From: Comamonadaceae bacterium
Lineage (GTDB): Bacteria; Pseudomonadota; Gammaproteobacteria; Burkholderiales; Burkholderiaceae_C
Direction: 5' to 3'
Length of the DNA: 64,000 nucleotides
NCBI GenBank assembly: GCA_947372865.1
Contig: CANBVJ010000003.1
Location: forward strand, 43,036 to 107,035
The position numbers were made by a program, and so were the translations under genes. The stretch's first letter is position 1. Every line of letters begins with the position of its first letter. Of the stretch, positions 1-9,363 are shown in pieces. The notes beneath the pieces were generated by a model. It saw only the letters and a program-made list of their open reading frames with translations, ran no database searches and was not told the DNA's origin.

Positions 1-791
1 CCAAGGCGCAGGCCAACGGGGTGGACGACTTGCAATGGCTTAGCCGCGCGCAAGCGCAGGCCCTGGAGCCCGCGCTGGAATGCCACGCAGCGCTGTTGTC
101 GCCCAGCACCGGCATTGTGGACAGCCACGCGCTGATGCTGTCTTTGCAGGCAGACATCGAGAACGCCGGCGGCCAGGTCGTACTCAACGCGGCGGTGGAC
201 GTTGTAGCGCTTGGTCACGGCGCGGATAGCCGCCATCGGGTGCAAACGGCGGACGGCACTTGCCTGGCGGCGCGCACCGTGGTCAACGCGGCAGGTCTGT
301 CGGCGCCGACGCTGGCCCGGCGCATGAAAGGCTTGGCCGCTGACAAGGTGCCCACACCGTTTTACGCCAAAGGCAGCTATTTCTCGCTCTCTAGCCGCGC
401 ACCCTTTCGCCATTTGGTCTACCCGGTGCCCGAGGTGGCAGGTTTGGGCGTGCACCTGACGCTGGACCTGGGCGGTCAGGCCAAGTTTGGTCCGGACGTG
501 GAATGGGTGGACACGCCCGACGCCTTTACCGTGGACCCAGCGCGGGCAGAGGGTTTTTACGCCGCCGTGCGCCAGTATTGGCCGGGTTTGCCCGACGGCG
601 CCTTGCAGCCCGCGTATGCCGGGATTCGCCCCAAAATCAGTGGCCCCGGCGCCCCGGCTGCTGATTTTTGCGTCCAAGGCCCGCAAGACCATGGCGTGAC
701 GGGCTTGGTGAACCTGTTCGGCATTGAATCACCCGGCCTGACCAGCGCGCTGGCGCTGGGCGACTGGGTGGCGCGGCTGCTCGAAGCCTGA
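1..791 (+). CDS. FAD-dependent oxidoreductase, DAO/LhgO-like, 5' truncated by window edge
   Basis: This is the C-terminal part (about 260 residues) of an FAD-dependent oxidoreductase of the DAO fold. The closest family I recognise is the L-2-hydroxyglutarate oxidase/YgaF group. The frame is open from base 3, so the gene begins outside the window together with its N-terminal Rossmann GxGxxG motif. Visible landmarks are [12 protein letters not shown], the flavin-contacting strand typical of the family, and the C-terminal block [10 protein letters not shown] followed by [18 protein letters not shown], where DAO proteins close over the isoalloxazine ring. A GTG at 21 is in frame, but family length makes it an internal codon. 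The substrate is not determined. The next gene lies on the other strand and converges, 25 bp away. Confidence 0.8.
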   Translation, partial: KAQANGVDDLQWLSRAQAQALEPALECHAALLSPSTGIVDSHALMLSLQADIENAGGQVVLNAAVDVVALGHGADSRHRVQTADGTCLAARTVVNAAGLSAPTLARRMKGLAADKVPTPFYAKGSYFSLSSRAPFRHLVYPVPEVAGLGVHLTLDLGGQAKFGPDVEWVDTPDAFTVDPARAEGFYAAVRQYWPGLPDGALQPAYAGIRPKISGPGAPAADFCVQGPQDHGVTGLVNLFGIESPGLTSALALGDWVARLLEA

Positions 792-816
792 GGCAGCCCA
801 GGCGCCAAGTTGGCGC

Positions 817-2112
817 TCAGGCCGCCTTTTCTGCCACCTTGAGCGCGCGCTTGAGGTCGTCTACCAAATCGTCCGGGTCCTCCAGGCCAATCGACAGGCG
901 GATGGTGCCCGGGCCGATACCGGCGCTCTTGAGCGCCGCGTCGTCCATGCGGAAGTGGGTGGTGCTGGCCGGGTGGATCACCAGGCTGCGGCAGTCGCCC
1001 ACGTTGGCCAGATGGCTGAAAATTTTCAGGCCCTCAATGAATTTTTGCCCCTGGGCGCGCGTGCCCTTGATGTCAAAACTAAACACCGACCCGGCGCCAC
1101 GTGGCAGCAGCTTCTTGGCCAGTGCGTGGCTGGGGTGGGTGTCCAACATGGGGTGGCCCACGCGCGAGACCATGGGGTGGCTCGCCAAAAACTGCACCAC
1201 TTTTTCGGTATTGCCCATGTGGCGCGCCATGCGCAGGGGCAGGGTCTCAATCCCTTGCAGGATCAGCCAGGCGCTGTGCGGGCTCATGCAGGCGCCAAAG
1301 TCGCGCAAGCCCTCGCGCCGCGCGCGCAGCAAAAAGGCGCCCACCGTGCTTTCCTCGCTGAACACCATGTTGTGAAACCCGGCGTACACCTGGCTGAGTT
1401 CGGCAAACTTGCCGGACTTTTCCCAGTCAAAGGCGCCGGAATCAACCACCACGCCGCCCACCACCGTGCCGTGGCCGGACAAAAACTTGGTCGCCGAGTG
1501 GTAGACCAGGTCGGCGCCGTGGTCAAAAGGCTTGATCAGCCAGGGCGAGGTGAGTGTGGAATCCACCAGAAGCGGCACACCGTTCTCATGCGCCAAAGCG
1601 CTGATGGCGCCAATGTCGAGCACGTCCAGACCGGGGTTGCCCACGGTTTCACCAAAGAACAGCTTGGTGTTGGGGCGCACGGCGGCCCGCCAGGCGTCCA
1701 GGTCGTTGGGGTTGACGAAGGTGGTGTCAATGCCAAAGCGCCTGAGCGTGTAGTGCAGCAGGTTGTGCGAGCCGCCATACAGCGCGGTAGACGCCACGAT
1801 GTGCGAGCCCGCGCCCATCAGCGTGCAAATCGCCAGGTGCAGTGCGGCCTGGCCGCTGGCCGTGGTGATGGCGCCTATGCCGCCTTCGAGTGCTGAGACG
1901 CGCTGCTCCAGCACCGCGTTGGTCGGGTTGCTGATGCGGCTGTAGACGTGGCCAGCGCGTTCCAGGTTAAAGAGCGAAGCCGCCTGGTCGCTGGACTCAA
2001 AGACAAACGAGGTCGTCAGGTGGATCGGCACCGCGCGGGCGCCGGTGGCGTCGGGGCTGGCGCCTGCGTGCAGGGCCAAGGTGTCAAATCCGGGGTCAGC
2101 GTAGCCGGTCAT
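817..2112 (-). CDS. metY: O-acetyl/O-succinylhomoserine sulfhydrylase (PLP enzyme)
   Basis: This 431-residue Cys/Met-metabolism PLP enzyme makes homocysteine from an activated homoserine and sulfide in the cytoplasm. The fold-type I lysine is in SATKFLSGHG near residue 210. Upstream are the phosphate-binding stretch YSRISNPTN and TTASGQAALHLA. The length fits the long MetY class better than MetZ (about 400 residues), but substrate choice (acetyl or succinyl ester) cannot be read from sequence. I start at the ATG ending at 2112 because GAGAG lies about 8 nt upstream. A further in-frame start at 2154 adds 14 residues unlike the family and has no ribosome site. The gene is divergent from the CBS-domain gene, so the 112-bp gap should hold both promoters. 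Confidence 0.88.
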   Translation of the reverse strand: MTGYADPGFDTLALHAGASPDATGARAVPIHLTTSFVFESSDQAASLFNLERAGHVYSRISNPTNAVLEQRVSALEGGIGAITTASGQAALHLAICTLMGAGSHIVASTALYGGSHNLLHYTLRRFGIDTTFVNPNDLDAWRAAVRPNTKLFFGETVGNPGLDVLDIGAISALAHENGVPLLVDSTLTSPWLIKPFDHGADLVYHSATKFLSGHGTVVGGVVVDSGAFDWEKSGKFAELSQVYAGFHNMVFSEESTVGAFLLRARREGLRDFGACMSPHSAWLILQGIETLPLRMARHMGNTEKVVQFLASHPMVSRVGHPMLDTHPSHALAKKLLPRGAGSVFSFDIKGTRAQGQKFIEGLKIFSHLANVGDCRSLVIHPASTTHFRMDDAALKSAGIGPGTIRLSIGLEDPDDLVDDLKRALKVAEKAA

Positions 2113-2224
2113 AGGGTGTCTCTCGGTTGATATAGGGCGTTTTTCACGGCCCATTGTGGGCTATATTCAAGTGCAGATTGTCACAGGCGCACGCCGCGCC
2201 ATGGAACCATCGAGAGGAGACACC

Positions 2225-2683
2225 ATGAAAGTCAGCGATATCTTGCGCGTCAAGGGCGGAACCCTGTTTACCGCCCACCCTGACGAAGCCCTGTCCCACG
2301 CAGCGCAGTTGATGGCCGAGCGCGACATCGGCTCGCTGGTGGTGATGGAGCACGGCGACCTGGTCGGCATGCTCACCTTTCGCGAGGTGATTCAGGCGGT
2401 GGTCAAAAATGGCGGATCGCTGGGCGTCATGCTGGTTCGCAGCGCCATGGACGACGCGCCCCTGACCTGCACTATGGAAACCGAAATGGACGAGGTCCGC
2501 CGCATGATGCTTGACCGCCACGCCCGCTACATGCCGGTCATGGACAAACGCATGCTCATGGGCGTGATCAGCTTCTACGACGTGGCCAAGGCCGTGGTGG
2601 ACAGCCAGAATTTTGAGAATAAGATGCTCAAGGCCTACATCCGCGACTGGCCGGGGCAGGACGAGGCTGAGAAACCCGCCTGA
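2225..2683 (+). CDS. CBS-domain protein (tandem CBS pair)
   Basis: This 152-residue cytoplasmic protein consists almost entirely of two CBS motifs, roughly residues 5-60 and 75-130, forming one Bateman module. Such stand-alone pairs bind adenosine nucleotides and act as energy sensors, but the partner is unknown here. Landmarks are MKVSDILRVKGG at the start, the repeats VVMEHGDLVGMLTFREV and MPVMDKRMLMGVISFYDV, and a short acidic tail. The start at 2225 is chosen because AGAGGAGA sits 5-6 nt upstream. An earlier in-frame start at 2156 would overlap the divergent promoter region. aroC follows after 58 bp. Confidence 0.86.
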   Translation: MKVSDILRVKGGTLFTAHPDEALSHAAQLMAERDIGSLVVMEHGDLVGMLTFREVIQAVVKNGGSLGVMLVRSAMDDAPLTCTMETEMDEVRRMMLDRHARYMPVMDKRMLMGVISFYDVAKAVVDSQNFENKMLKAYIRDWPGQDEAEKPA

Positions 2684-2741
2684 CTTTCGCGGCGAGGCCC
2701 AAGCGCTGGGCCCCGCGCGCCCTCAGGGATAATGCAGCCCC

Positions 2742-3845
2742 ATGAGCGGCAACACCTTCGGCACCCTATTCGCAGTCACCAACTTTGGTGAATCCCACGG
2801 CCCAGCCATTGGCTGCGTGATTGACGGCTGCCCGCCGGGCATGGACTTGTGTGAGGCCGACATCCAGCACGACCTCGACCGCCGCCGCCCCGGCACCAGC
2901 CGACACGTGACCCAGCGCAACGAGCCTGACGCAGTGCAAATTTTGAGCGGCGTCTACCAGGGCAAAACCACCGGCACCCCGATTGCGCTGCTGATCCAGA
3001 ACACCGACCAGCGCAGCAAGGACTACGGCAACATTCTGGAAACCTTCCGCCCCGGCCACGCCGATTACAGCTATTTCCAGAAATACGGCATTCGTGACCC
3101 GCGCGGCGGTGGCCGCTCCAGCGCCCGCATGACCGCGCCCATGGTGGCGGCCGGCGCGGTAGCCAAAAAATGGCTCAAAGAGAAATTTGGCACTGAGTTT
3201 CGCGGCTGCATGACGCAAATCGGTGACAAGGCGATTGGTTTTGAGAGCTGGAGCCATGTGCCCAACAACCCATTCTTTGCCCCGGTGGCCGACGTGCAGG
3301 GGTTGGAGGACTACATGGACGCGCTGCGCAAGGCGGGCGACTCCTGTGGCGCGCGCATCCGCGTGTCGGCGTCCAACGTGCCTGTGGGCCTGGGCGAGCC
3401 GCTGTTTGACAAGATGGATGCCGATATCGCCTACGCCATGATGGGCATCAATGCGGTCAAGGGCGTGGAAATTGGCGCTGGGTTTGCCAGTGTGGCCCAG
3501 CGCGGCACCACGCACGGCGACTCGCTATCGCCTCAGGGCTTTATGAGCAACAACGCCGGCGGCGTCTTGGGCGGCATCACCACCGGGCAAGACCTGGAAG
3601 TGAGTATTGCCATCAAACCGACCAGCTCCATCATCACGCCACGCGCCTCGATTGACGTGCAAGGCCAAGCCACCGAGGTGGTGACCAAAGGCCGGCACGA
3701 CCCCTGCGTGGGCATACGCGCCACCCCGATTGCCGAGGCCATGCTGGCCCTGGTGGTGATGGACCACGTTTTGCGCCACCGCGCCCAGTGTGGCGATGTG
3801 CAGACTGCGCTGCCCGCCATTGCGGCCCAGGCGCCCGCGCCCTGA
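2742..3845 (+). CDS. aroC: chorismate synthase
   Basis: Chorismate synthase catalyses the last shikimate-pathway step, 5-enolpyruvylshikimate-3-phosphate to chorismate, using reduced FMN. The 367-residue length is normal for the bacterial enzyme. The N-terminal signature [18 protein letters not shown] is intact, as are the arginine-rich [13 protein letters not shown] and the [10 protein letters not shown] block. The C-terminal part ends [13 protein letters not shown] and [18 protein letters not shown], also family-typical. It lies directly upstream of aroQ, another gene of the same pathway, with only 44 bp between, so the two are likely co-transcribed. Confidence 0.97.
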   Translation: MSGNTFGTLFAVTNFGESHGPAIGCVIDGCPPGMDLCEADIQHDLDRRRPGTSRHVTQRNEPDAVQILSGVYQGKTTGTPIALLIQNTDQRSKDYGNILETFRPGHADYSYFQKYGIRDPRGGGRSSARMTAPMVAAGAVAKKWLKEKFGTEFRGCMTQIGDKAIGFESWSHVPNNPFFAPVADVQGLEDYMDALRKAGDSCGARIRVSASNVPVGLGEPLFDKMDADIAYAMMGINAVKGVEIGAGFASVAQRGTTHGDSLSPQGFMSNNAGGVLGGITTGQDLEVSIAIKPTSSIITPRASIDVQGQATEVVTKGRHDPCVGIRATPIAEAMLALVVMDHVLRHRAQCGDVQTALPAIAAQAPAP

Positions 3846-3889
3846 ATTCACCCGTCCCTCCACCACGCTGCTCTTGAACTGGACACTCC

Positions 3890-4336
3890 ATGAAAACCGC
3901 CCTGATCCTGAACGGCCCCAACCTCAACCTGCTGGGCACGCGCGAACCTGCGGTCTATGGCATCCAAACGTTGGCCGATGTGCAAGCCCTGTGCCAGACG
4001 GCCTGCGCCGCGCAAGGCTTTACGCTGGACTTTCGGCAAAGCAACTCGGAAGGCACACTCGTGGACTGGATTCATGAGGCCGGGCGCATGCAGGCGGCAG
4101 ACCAGTTGGCCGGTGTGGTACTTAACGCCGGTGCGTACACGCACACCAGCGTGGCGCTGCACGACGCCATCAAGGGCACAGGCATTGCACTCATTGAGCT
4201 GCACATCAGCAATGTGCATGCACGCTAGGCGTTTCGCCACCACTCCTTTATTTCGCCCGCCGCCAAGGCGGTAATGGCGGGCTTTGGCGTGCAGGGTTAC
4301 GCCTTGGCCATCGCCGGTTTGGCTGGTTTGCAATAA
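3890..4336 (+). pseudogene. aroQ: type II 3-dehydroquinate dehydratase interrupted by an in-frame TAG
   Basis: Type II 3-dehydroquinase converts 3-dehydroquinate to 3-dehydroshikimate. The first 112 codons are normal: [11 protein letters not shown]18, the catalytic Y23 in [12 protein letters not shown] with N79, and HISNVHAR with H105 and R112. Codon 113 is TAG at 4226-4228. The same frame then continues without another stop to TAA at 4334-4336. It reads AFRHHSFISPAAK and then MAGFGVQGYALA, exactly the conserved C-terminus of the family. The conserved residue after HAR is Glu, so one G-to-T change (GAG to TAG) explains the break. Read through, the product is 148 residues, the usual length. 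If the stop is real, the protein loses 36 residues including the substrate-binding Arg of FRHHS and is probably inactive. It may instead be a sequencing error or a read-through codon. Confidence 0.88.
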
Positions 4337-4372
4337 GCCACGCCTTTTTCATTTGTTGCACGAGATCGCCCC

Positions 4373-5032
4373 ATGACCACCACCCTCAAAATTGATTTTG
4401 TCTCTGACATCGCTTGCCCCTGGTGCGCCGTGGGCTTGGGCGCCTTGGAAGGCGCACTCAAGCGCTTGGCGCCAGATGTGCGCGCCGAGCTGCATTTCCA
4501 GCCCTTTGAGCTCAACCCCAACATGCCCGCCGGTGGCCAGGACTTGACCGAGCACATTACCGAAAAATACGGATCCACCCCCGAGCAACAGGCGCAAATG
4601 CGCGAGACCATTCGCCAGCGCGGCGCCGAGGTCGGCTTCACCTTCAACCCCGGCGGCCGGGGCCGGGTGTACAACACCTTTGACGCCCACCGCCTGCTAC
4701 ATTGGGCCGGATTGGTCGGCGCGGACGGCCCGCAATACGCCCTGAAAAAGGCCTTGTTGGAGTCCTACCAAGGCCGCGCCGAATGTGTGGAGTCGCACGA
4801 AGTGCTGCTGGCCGCCGTCAAGGCCGCAGGCATGGACGTGGTGCAGGCCCAAGCCATTTTGGAGAGCGACACCTACGGCGACGAGGTGCGCGCAGTGGAG
4901 CGCTATTACCAGGGCGCTGGCATTCGCTCGGTGCCAGCCATCATCATCAACGACCGCCATTTGATCTCGGGCGGGCAGCCGGTTGAGGTGTTTGAGCAGG
5001 CGCTGCGCCAGATTGCGTCTGGCGCGGCCTGA
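4373..5032 (+). CDS. DsbA-family thioredoxin-fold oxidoreductase (FrnE-like)
   Basis: This 219-residue cytoplasmic protein of the DsbA/FrnE superfamily has a thioredoxin fold with a helical insertion. The active-site CPWC is at residues 16-19 in DFVSDIACPWCAVGLGAL. The cis-Pro loop is in RSVPAIIINDRHLISGGQP near the C-terminus. There is no signal peptide, which separates it from periplasmic DsbA and fits FrnE or 2-hydroxychromene-2-carboxylate-isomerase-like members. It probably acts in thiol-disulfide exchange or in a glutathione-linked reaction, but the substrate is unknown. The stop codon abuts the ATG of the next gene with no spacer, so the two are likely translationally coupled. Confidence 0.85.
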   Translation: MTTTLKIDFVSDIACPWCAVGLGALEGALKRLAPDVRAELHFQPFELNPNMPAGGQDLTEHITEKYGSTPEQQAQMRETIRQRGAEVGFTFNPGGRGRVYNTFDAHRLLHWAGLVGADGPQYALKKALLESYQGRAECVESHEVLLAAVKAAGMDVVQAQAILESDTYGDEVRAVERYYQGAGIRSVPAIIINDRHLISGGQPVEVFEQALRQIASGAA

Positions 5033-5737
5033 ATGCCGGGCAGCGAGGCGCGCACGGGCCTGCGGGCAGTGGTGCTGGGCGCCAGCGGTGCGCTAGGTGC
5101 TGCCTTTGTGGACTTGTTGCGTGCAGATGCGCGCTTTGCCGAAGTGCTGGCCTTGTCCCGCAGCAGCACGCCGGGCTTCTCACTTGAATCAGAGGCCAGT
5201 ATCCAGGCTTGTGCGCAACAGGTGAGGCAGGGCGACCCGCTTGCGTGGGTGATTGACGCCACGGGCGCGCTCGAAATCGATGGCGTTGGCCCGGAGAAAC
5301 GGCTCGACGCCCTGAACGCCACGGCGTTAATGCGCGCCTTTGAGGTCAATGCCGTTGGCCCGGCGCTGCTGATGAAGCACTTTATTCCGCTGCTCGCCAC
5401 CGACCAGCCCACGGTGTTTGCCACCTTGTCCGCCCGCGTGGGCAGCATTGAGGACAACCATAAGGGCGGCTGGTACGGCTACCGCGCAGCAAAGGCGGCG
5501 CGCAATATGCTGCTGCAAACCGCTGCCATCGAGGCGCACCGGCGCCGTCCGCTGGCCGTGTTTGCGGCCCTGCAACCCGGCACCGTGCGCTCGCGCTTGA
5601 GCCAGCGCTTTGTTGCGCCCGACGACGCACTGGCACCCGAGGCGTCAGCAGCGCAGATGCTGCAAGTGCTGGACCAACTGCGCCCCACCGGACGAGCGCA
5701 GTTTGTGGACTACCGTGGTGCGGCCATTGCCTGGTGA
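5033..5737 (+). CDS. short-chain dehydrogenase/reductase (C-factor-like)
   Basis: This 234-residue SDR protein has the cofactor motif VVLGASGALGAA at residues 13-24, a GxxGxxG variant. The catalytic YxxxK pair is in GYRAAKAARNML, preceded by a serine in TLSARVG. NAVGPALLMKHF corresponds to the structural Asn of the fold. These are the features of the C-factor/YbbO-like branch of classical SDRs, which use NAD(P)H. The substrate is unknown. It starts at the first base after the TGA of the DsbA-like gene, implying an operon with it. Confidence 0.83.
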   Translation: MPGSEARTGLRAVVLGASGALGAAFVDLLRADARFAEVLALSRSSTPGFSLESEASIQACAQQVRQGDPLAWVIDATGALEIDGVGPEKRLDALNATALMRAFEVNAVGPALLMKHFIPLLATDQPTVFATLSARVGSIEDNHKGGWYGYRAAKAARNMLLQTAAIEAHRRRPLAVFAALQPGTVRSRLSQRFVAPDDALAPEASAAQMLQVLDQLRPTGRAQFVDYRGAAIAW

Positions 5738-5841
5738 AATAGCAAACCGCGTGTCCAGTCCGGCACAGTAGCGACCGAGCGGCGCGCAGACAATGCCCGA
5801 CGACTGCCGCTTCGGTGCCGCTCACTTTTTACCTCACGCCC

Positions 5842-7026
5842 ATGCCCCAAACCACTCCCGCCACACGCCAAGAACCACTGCCCCGGGTGCTGTGGTCGCT
5901 TTTGTTTGGCAACTTTGTGATTGGCACGGGCGTCATGGTCGTGCCGGGCACGCTCAATGACATAGCCACGTCCTTGGCGGTGTCCGTGGCGGTGGCCGGG
6001 CAGCTGATTACGGCAGCGGCGGTGATGATGTTTGTGGGCGCGCCGCTCTTGGCCAGTGTGGTGGCCGGCTGGGACCGGCGGCGCCTGCTGGCGCTGTCCA
6101 TGCTGTGGTACGCCGTGTTTTTGGCTTTGAGCGCACTGATGCCCGACTTTGCCTCGCTGATGGTGGTGCGGGTGCTGGCGGTCATTTCGCCGGCGATCTT
6201 TACGCCACAAGCTGCTGCCTGTATTGGGCTGCTGGTCACGCCTGCGCAGCGGGGGCGCGCCATTACTTTTGTGTTTTTGGGCTGGTCGGTGGCCTCGGTC
6301 GTGGGCGTGCCGCTGGGGGCCTGGATTGGTGGCACGCTGGGCTGGCGCGCCGCCTTTGGCGTGGTGGCGGTGCTCAGCTTGATGAGCGCTGCATGGGTCT
6401 GGCGCAGCCTGCCCGATGGCATTCGGCCCGCGGCTTTTTCGCGCGCGGCCTGGGGCGAGACGCTGCAGTCGCGCGCGCTGATGCTGTGCGTGGCGGTGAC
6501 GCTGCTCTATTCAGCCGGGCAGTTCGTGCTGTTTTCTTACTTCGCGCCCTATTTCAAACTGCATTTGCAGGTCACACCGCTGGAGCTGAGCCTGTTGTTT
6601 GCCTGTTTTGGCGCCTGCGGCCTCTTTGGCAATGTGCTGATGTCACGGCATATCGACCGTATCGGTGCGCCGCGCGCGGTAACGTGGGCGGTGGGGAGCA
6701 TGGCGCTGAGTCTCTTGGTTTGGCCCTTAACCACCAGCTTGGCACTGGCTGCGCTGATATGCGTGCCCTGGGGCTTGGGCTGCTTTGCCTCCAATTCGGC
6801 GCAGCAGGCGCGGCTGGTGGGCATTGCGCCACTCTTGGCGCCCGGCTCGATTGCGCTCAACAGCGCGGCCATGTACGCCGGCCAGGCGCTGGGAGCGGGC
6901 AGCGGCGGCTGGCTGATCGCCCAGGGCCAGATGGATACGCTGCACTGGTATGGCTTGTCTGGATTGCTCGCCGCCATGGCCATGAGCTGGTGGGCTACCC
7001 GCCAGCCCACGCACCGGTTTCGCTAA
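5842..7026 (+). CDS. MFS transporter
   Basis: This 394-residue integral membrane protein has about 12 hydrophobic segments. The family loop between TM2 and TM3 appears as GAPLLASVVAGWDRRRLL, and the second half begins after a loop near residue 200 (SRAAWGETLQSRALML). The overall pattern matches the DHA1-type drug or arabinose efflux subgroup of the major facilitator superfamily, but no substrate can be assigned. The start is uncertain: a GTG at 5815 and an ATG at 5842 are in frame and neither has a clear ribosome-binding site. I prefer the ATG. It converges on the unknown minus-strand gene ending at 7039. Confidence 0.84.
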   Translation: MPQTTPATRQEPLPRVLWSLLFGNFVIGTGVMVVPGTLNDIATSLAVSVAVAGQLITAAAVMMFVGAPLLASVVAGWDRRRLLALSMLWYAVFLALSALMPDFASLMVVRVLAVISPAIFTPQAAACIGLLVTPAQRGRAITFVFLGWSVASVVGVPLGAWIGGTLGWRAAFGVVAVLSLMSAAWVWRSLPDGIRPAAFSRAAWGETLQSRALMLCVAVTLLYSAGQFVLFSYFAPYFKLHLQVTPLELSLLFACFGACGLFGNVLMSRHIDRIGAPRAVTWAVGSMALSLLVWPLTTSLALAALICVPWGLGCFASNSAQQARLVGIAPLLAPGSIALNSAAMYAGQALGAGSGGWLIAQGQMDTLHWYGLSGLLAAMAMSWWATRQPTHRFR

Positions 7027-7038
7027 GGCAGCACCCGG

Positions 7039-7566
7039 TCAGAAGTCGATGGGCAGCGGCTTGGGCAATTTGTCGTCCGGGTACAGGCTGTATTCGTCCC
7101 AGACGCCTTCGCCGTAATGCTGGTCGCACAGCGCCTCAATCTCGTCCAGGGTGTTGAACACCGTGCTGAACATGCGGTCGTAAAAGAAGGGCTGGTCGGT
7201 GTGTTCGCCCGGGCGCACTTCGATGTGGTAGCCGTGCACCCAGACGCGCTTGCCCGCGTGCTTGGCCTCAAACGCCGCGCGGCGCTTGAAAAATTCGGCC
7301 TCTTCGTATTCGTCGTCGCTCAGGCGGCGCAGGTGGTAGGCGTTGCCGTGCAGGGGGTGCGCGGGGTCAAGCTGCAAGTCCACCATTTCCCAGACGGGCG
7401 AGATTTGGCTCGCTACATTGGCCAGTTCTTCGGGCGTGATGTCGCCTTCCCAGTGCACCACGTCAATACAGCGGGAATTGCCGACTTCGCCGTCCCAGAT
7501 GCTGGCGCTGTGCTTCATGCTGGCGGGGTGCGGTGCGGTGTGTTTTTTCATGGAAAGGGTGCGCAT
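7039..7566 (-). CDS. hypothetical protein, soluble, unknown function
   Basis: I do not recognise this 175-residue protein. It is soluble, acidic and rich in Asp, Glu, Tyr and His, with a stretch DDEYEEAEFFKRRAAFEAKH that looks helical. There is no signal peptide or membrane segment. Codon usage and GC content match the neighbours, so it is probably a real gene. The start is ambiguous between the ATG ending at 7566 and one five codons later; neither has a good ribosome site. It is divergent from mltG and sits as an island of minus-strand coding within a plus-strand block. Confidence 0.62.
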   Translation of the reverse strand: MRTLSMKKHTAPHPASMKHSASIWDGEVGNSRCIDVVHWEGDITPEELANVASQISPVWEMVDLQLDPAHPLHGNAYHLRRLSDDEYEEAEFFKRRAAFEAKHAGKRVWVHGYHIEVRPGEHTDQPFFYDRMFSTVFNTLDEIEALCDQHYGEGVWDEYSLYPDDKLPKPLPIDF

Positions 7567-7662
7567 AAGCGCTTGGGCTACGGTAAAGAGATCGGCCCGC
7601 AGTCTAACGCTGCTAGCTTGCGTGGCGCTTTATGATGGGATTTTTGTAAAACGTCAGGGAGC

Positions 7663-8679
7663 ATGAAAAACGTGCGTTCATTTCGGGGCTGCCTGCTGCG
7701 GCTCGTGCTGGGTTTTGTTGTGGGTGCGGCGCTGTTGGGCGCAGCGCTTGCGCACTGGTGGGTCAATGCGCCACTGCGCCTTAACGCGCCCTTGGTGGAT
7801 CTGTGGATTGAGCCGGGGAACAGCCCGCGCGAGGTGGCGGCCGTGGTGGCCCGGTCGGGCGTGGACGTGCCGCCGCCGCTTTTGTATTGGTGGTTTCGCC
7901 TGTCAGGCCAGGCCCGCCAGATTCGGGCGGGCAGCTACGAGCTGCAAGGCGAAATCAGCCCGCGCAGTCTGTTGCAAAAAATTGTGCAAGGCGACGAGGC
8001 TTCGCGCAGCGTGACCCTGGTGGAAGGCTGGAACTTTCGCCAGGTGCGTGATGCGCTCAAACGCGCCGAAAACCTCAAGCCCGAAGCTGCTGCAATGAGC
8101 GACGCCCAGCTCATGCAGCAGCTCGGTCGCCCCGGCTTGGCGCCAGAGGGGCGGTTTTTTCCGGACACGTACACCTATTCCAAGGGCGCCAGCGACTTGG
8201 CGGTGTTGCAACGCGCCTTGCGCGCCATGGACGCACGCTTGGCAACCGTATGGGCGCAGCGCAACACCCAGGTGCCGCTGCAAAACGCAGACCAGGCCCT
8301 GATTTTGGCCAGCATCATTGAAAAAGAGACCGGGCGCACCAGCGACCAGCCTCAGATTTCGGCGGTGTTCAACAACCGCTTGCTGATCGGCATGCGCCTG
8401 CAGACCGACCCGAGCGTGATTTACGGCCTGGGCGCGTCTTTTGACGGCAATTTGCGCAAAGCCGATTTGCAGGCCGATACGCCTTTTAATACCTACACCC
8501 GCAGCGGACTGCCGCCCACGCCCATTGCCATGCCCGGGCGCCAGGCCCTGCACGCGGCGGTGCATCCGGCGCCCAGCCGGGCGCTCTATTTTGTGGCCAG
8601 GGGCGATGGCAGCAGCGTGTTTAGCGACACACTGGACGCCCATAACCGCGCGGTCAACCAGTTTCAGCGTGGAAAATAG
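7663..8679 (+). CDS. mltG: endolytic murein transglycosylase MltG (YceG-like)
   Basis: MltG cleaves nascent peptidoglycan glycan strands and is thought to terminate their elongation at the inner membrane. The 338-residue protein has one N-terminal membrane anchor (about residues 10-30, LRLVLGFVVGAALLGAALA), then a LysM-like part, then the YceG catalytic domain. The catalytic Glu lies in LASIIEKETG. GMRLQTDPSVIYGLG and the C-terminal TPFNTYTRSGLPPTPIAMPG are hallmark blocks. CAGGGAGC directly upstream supports this start. It leads a probable operon with tmk and holB; that grouping is common in proteobacteria. Confidence 0.95.
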   Translation: MKNVRSFRGCLLRLVLGFVVGAALLGAALAHWWVNAPLRLNAPLVDLWIEPGNSPREVAAVVARSGVDVPPPLLYWWFRLSGQARQIRAGSYELQGEISPRSLLQKIVQGDEASRSVTLVEGWNFRQVRDALKRAENLKPEAAAMSDAQLMQQLGRPGLAPEGRFFPDTYTYSKGASDLAVLQRALRAMDARLATVWAQRNTQVPLQNADQALILASIIEKETGRTSDQPQISAVFNNRLLIGMRLQTDPSVIYGLGASFDGNLRKADLQADTPFNTYTRSGLPPTPIAMPGRQALHAAVHPAPSRALYFVARGDGSSVFSDTLDAHNRAVNQFQRGK

Positions 8680-8706
8680 CCGCTTGTAAGCAGTACTAAG
8701 AGAAAT

Positions 8707-9363
8707 ATGAACGGTTTATTCATCAGCTTTGAAGGCATTGACGGCGCAGGCAAGTCCACCCATATTGCCGCCCTGGCGCAGGCGTTTGAGGCGCAGGGAA
8801 GGGCGGTCACCCTGACCCGCGAGCCCGGTGGCACGCCGCTGGCCGAGACTTTGCGCGCCATGGTGCTCAATGAACCGATGGACGCGCTAACCGAGTCGCT
8901 CTTGGTGTTTGCCGCGCGGCGCGACCACATCGGCCGCGTGATTGCACCCGCTCTGGCCCAGGGCCGCGTGGTGGTGTGCGACCGTTTTTCGGATGCCACC
9001 TTTGCTTACCAGGGCGCCGGGCGCGAATTTGATTGGGACGTATTGCACACGCTGGAGCGCTGGGTGCAGGGTCCTAGCGCCGCAGCCCTGGCCAACGGCA
9101 CCGCACCCAAGCTGCTGCAGCCCGACTTGACGCTGTGGTTTGACCTGCCCGCCACCGTGGCGGCGCAGCGCCTGGCAGGCGCCCGGGTGCCTGACAAGTT
9201 TGAGGCGCAGCCAGCCGCTTTTTTTGAAAAAGTATCCGCAGGCTACGCCCGCCGCCTGCGCGAAGACCCGGCGCGCTTTGCCCGCATTGACGCCAACCAA
9301 GGCCCCGATGGCGTGTGGATGGAAGTGCTGGCTGCCTTGCGCGCCAAAGGCCTGTTGCCATGA
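8707..9363 (+). CDS. tmk: thymidylate kinase
   Basis: Thymidylate kinase phosphorylates dTMP to dTDP with ATP. The 218-residue protein begins with the P-loop [12 protein letters not shown]. It carries the DRF motif in [18 protein letters not shown] and the strand [15 protein letters not shown]. The LID region ([10 protein letters not shown]) is short. A potential KOPS-like octamer, GGGAAGGG, falls inside it at 8796-8803. Its stop overlaps the holB start as ATGA, so the two are translationally coupled. Confidence 0.96.
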   Translation: MNGLFISFEGIDGAGKSTHIAALAQAFEAQGRAVTLTREPGGTPLAETLRAMVLNEPMDALTESLLVFAARRDHIGRVIAPALAQGRVVVCDRFSDATFAYQGAGREFDWDVLHTLERWVQGPSAAALANGTAPKLLQPDLTLWFDLPATVAAQRLAGARVPDKFEAQPAAFFEKVSAGYARRLREDPARFARIDANQGPDGVWMEVLAALRAKGLLP

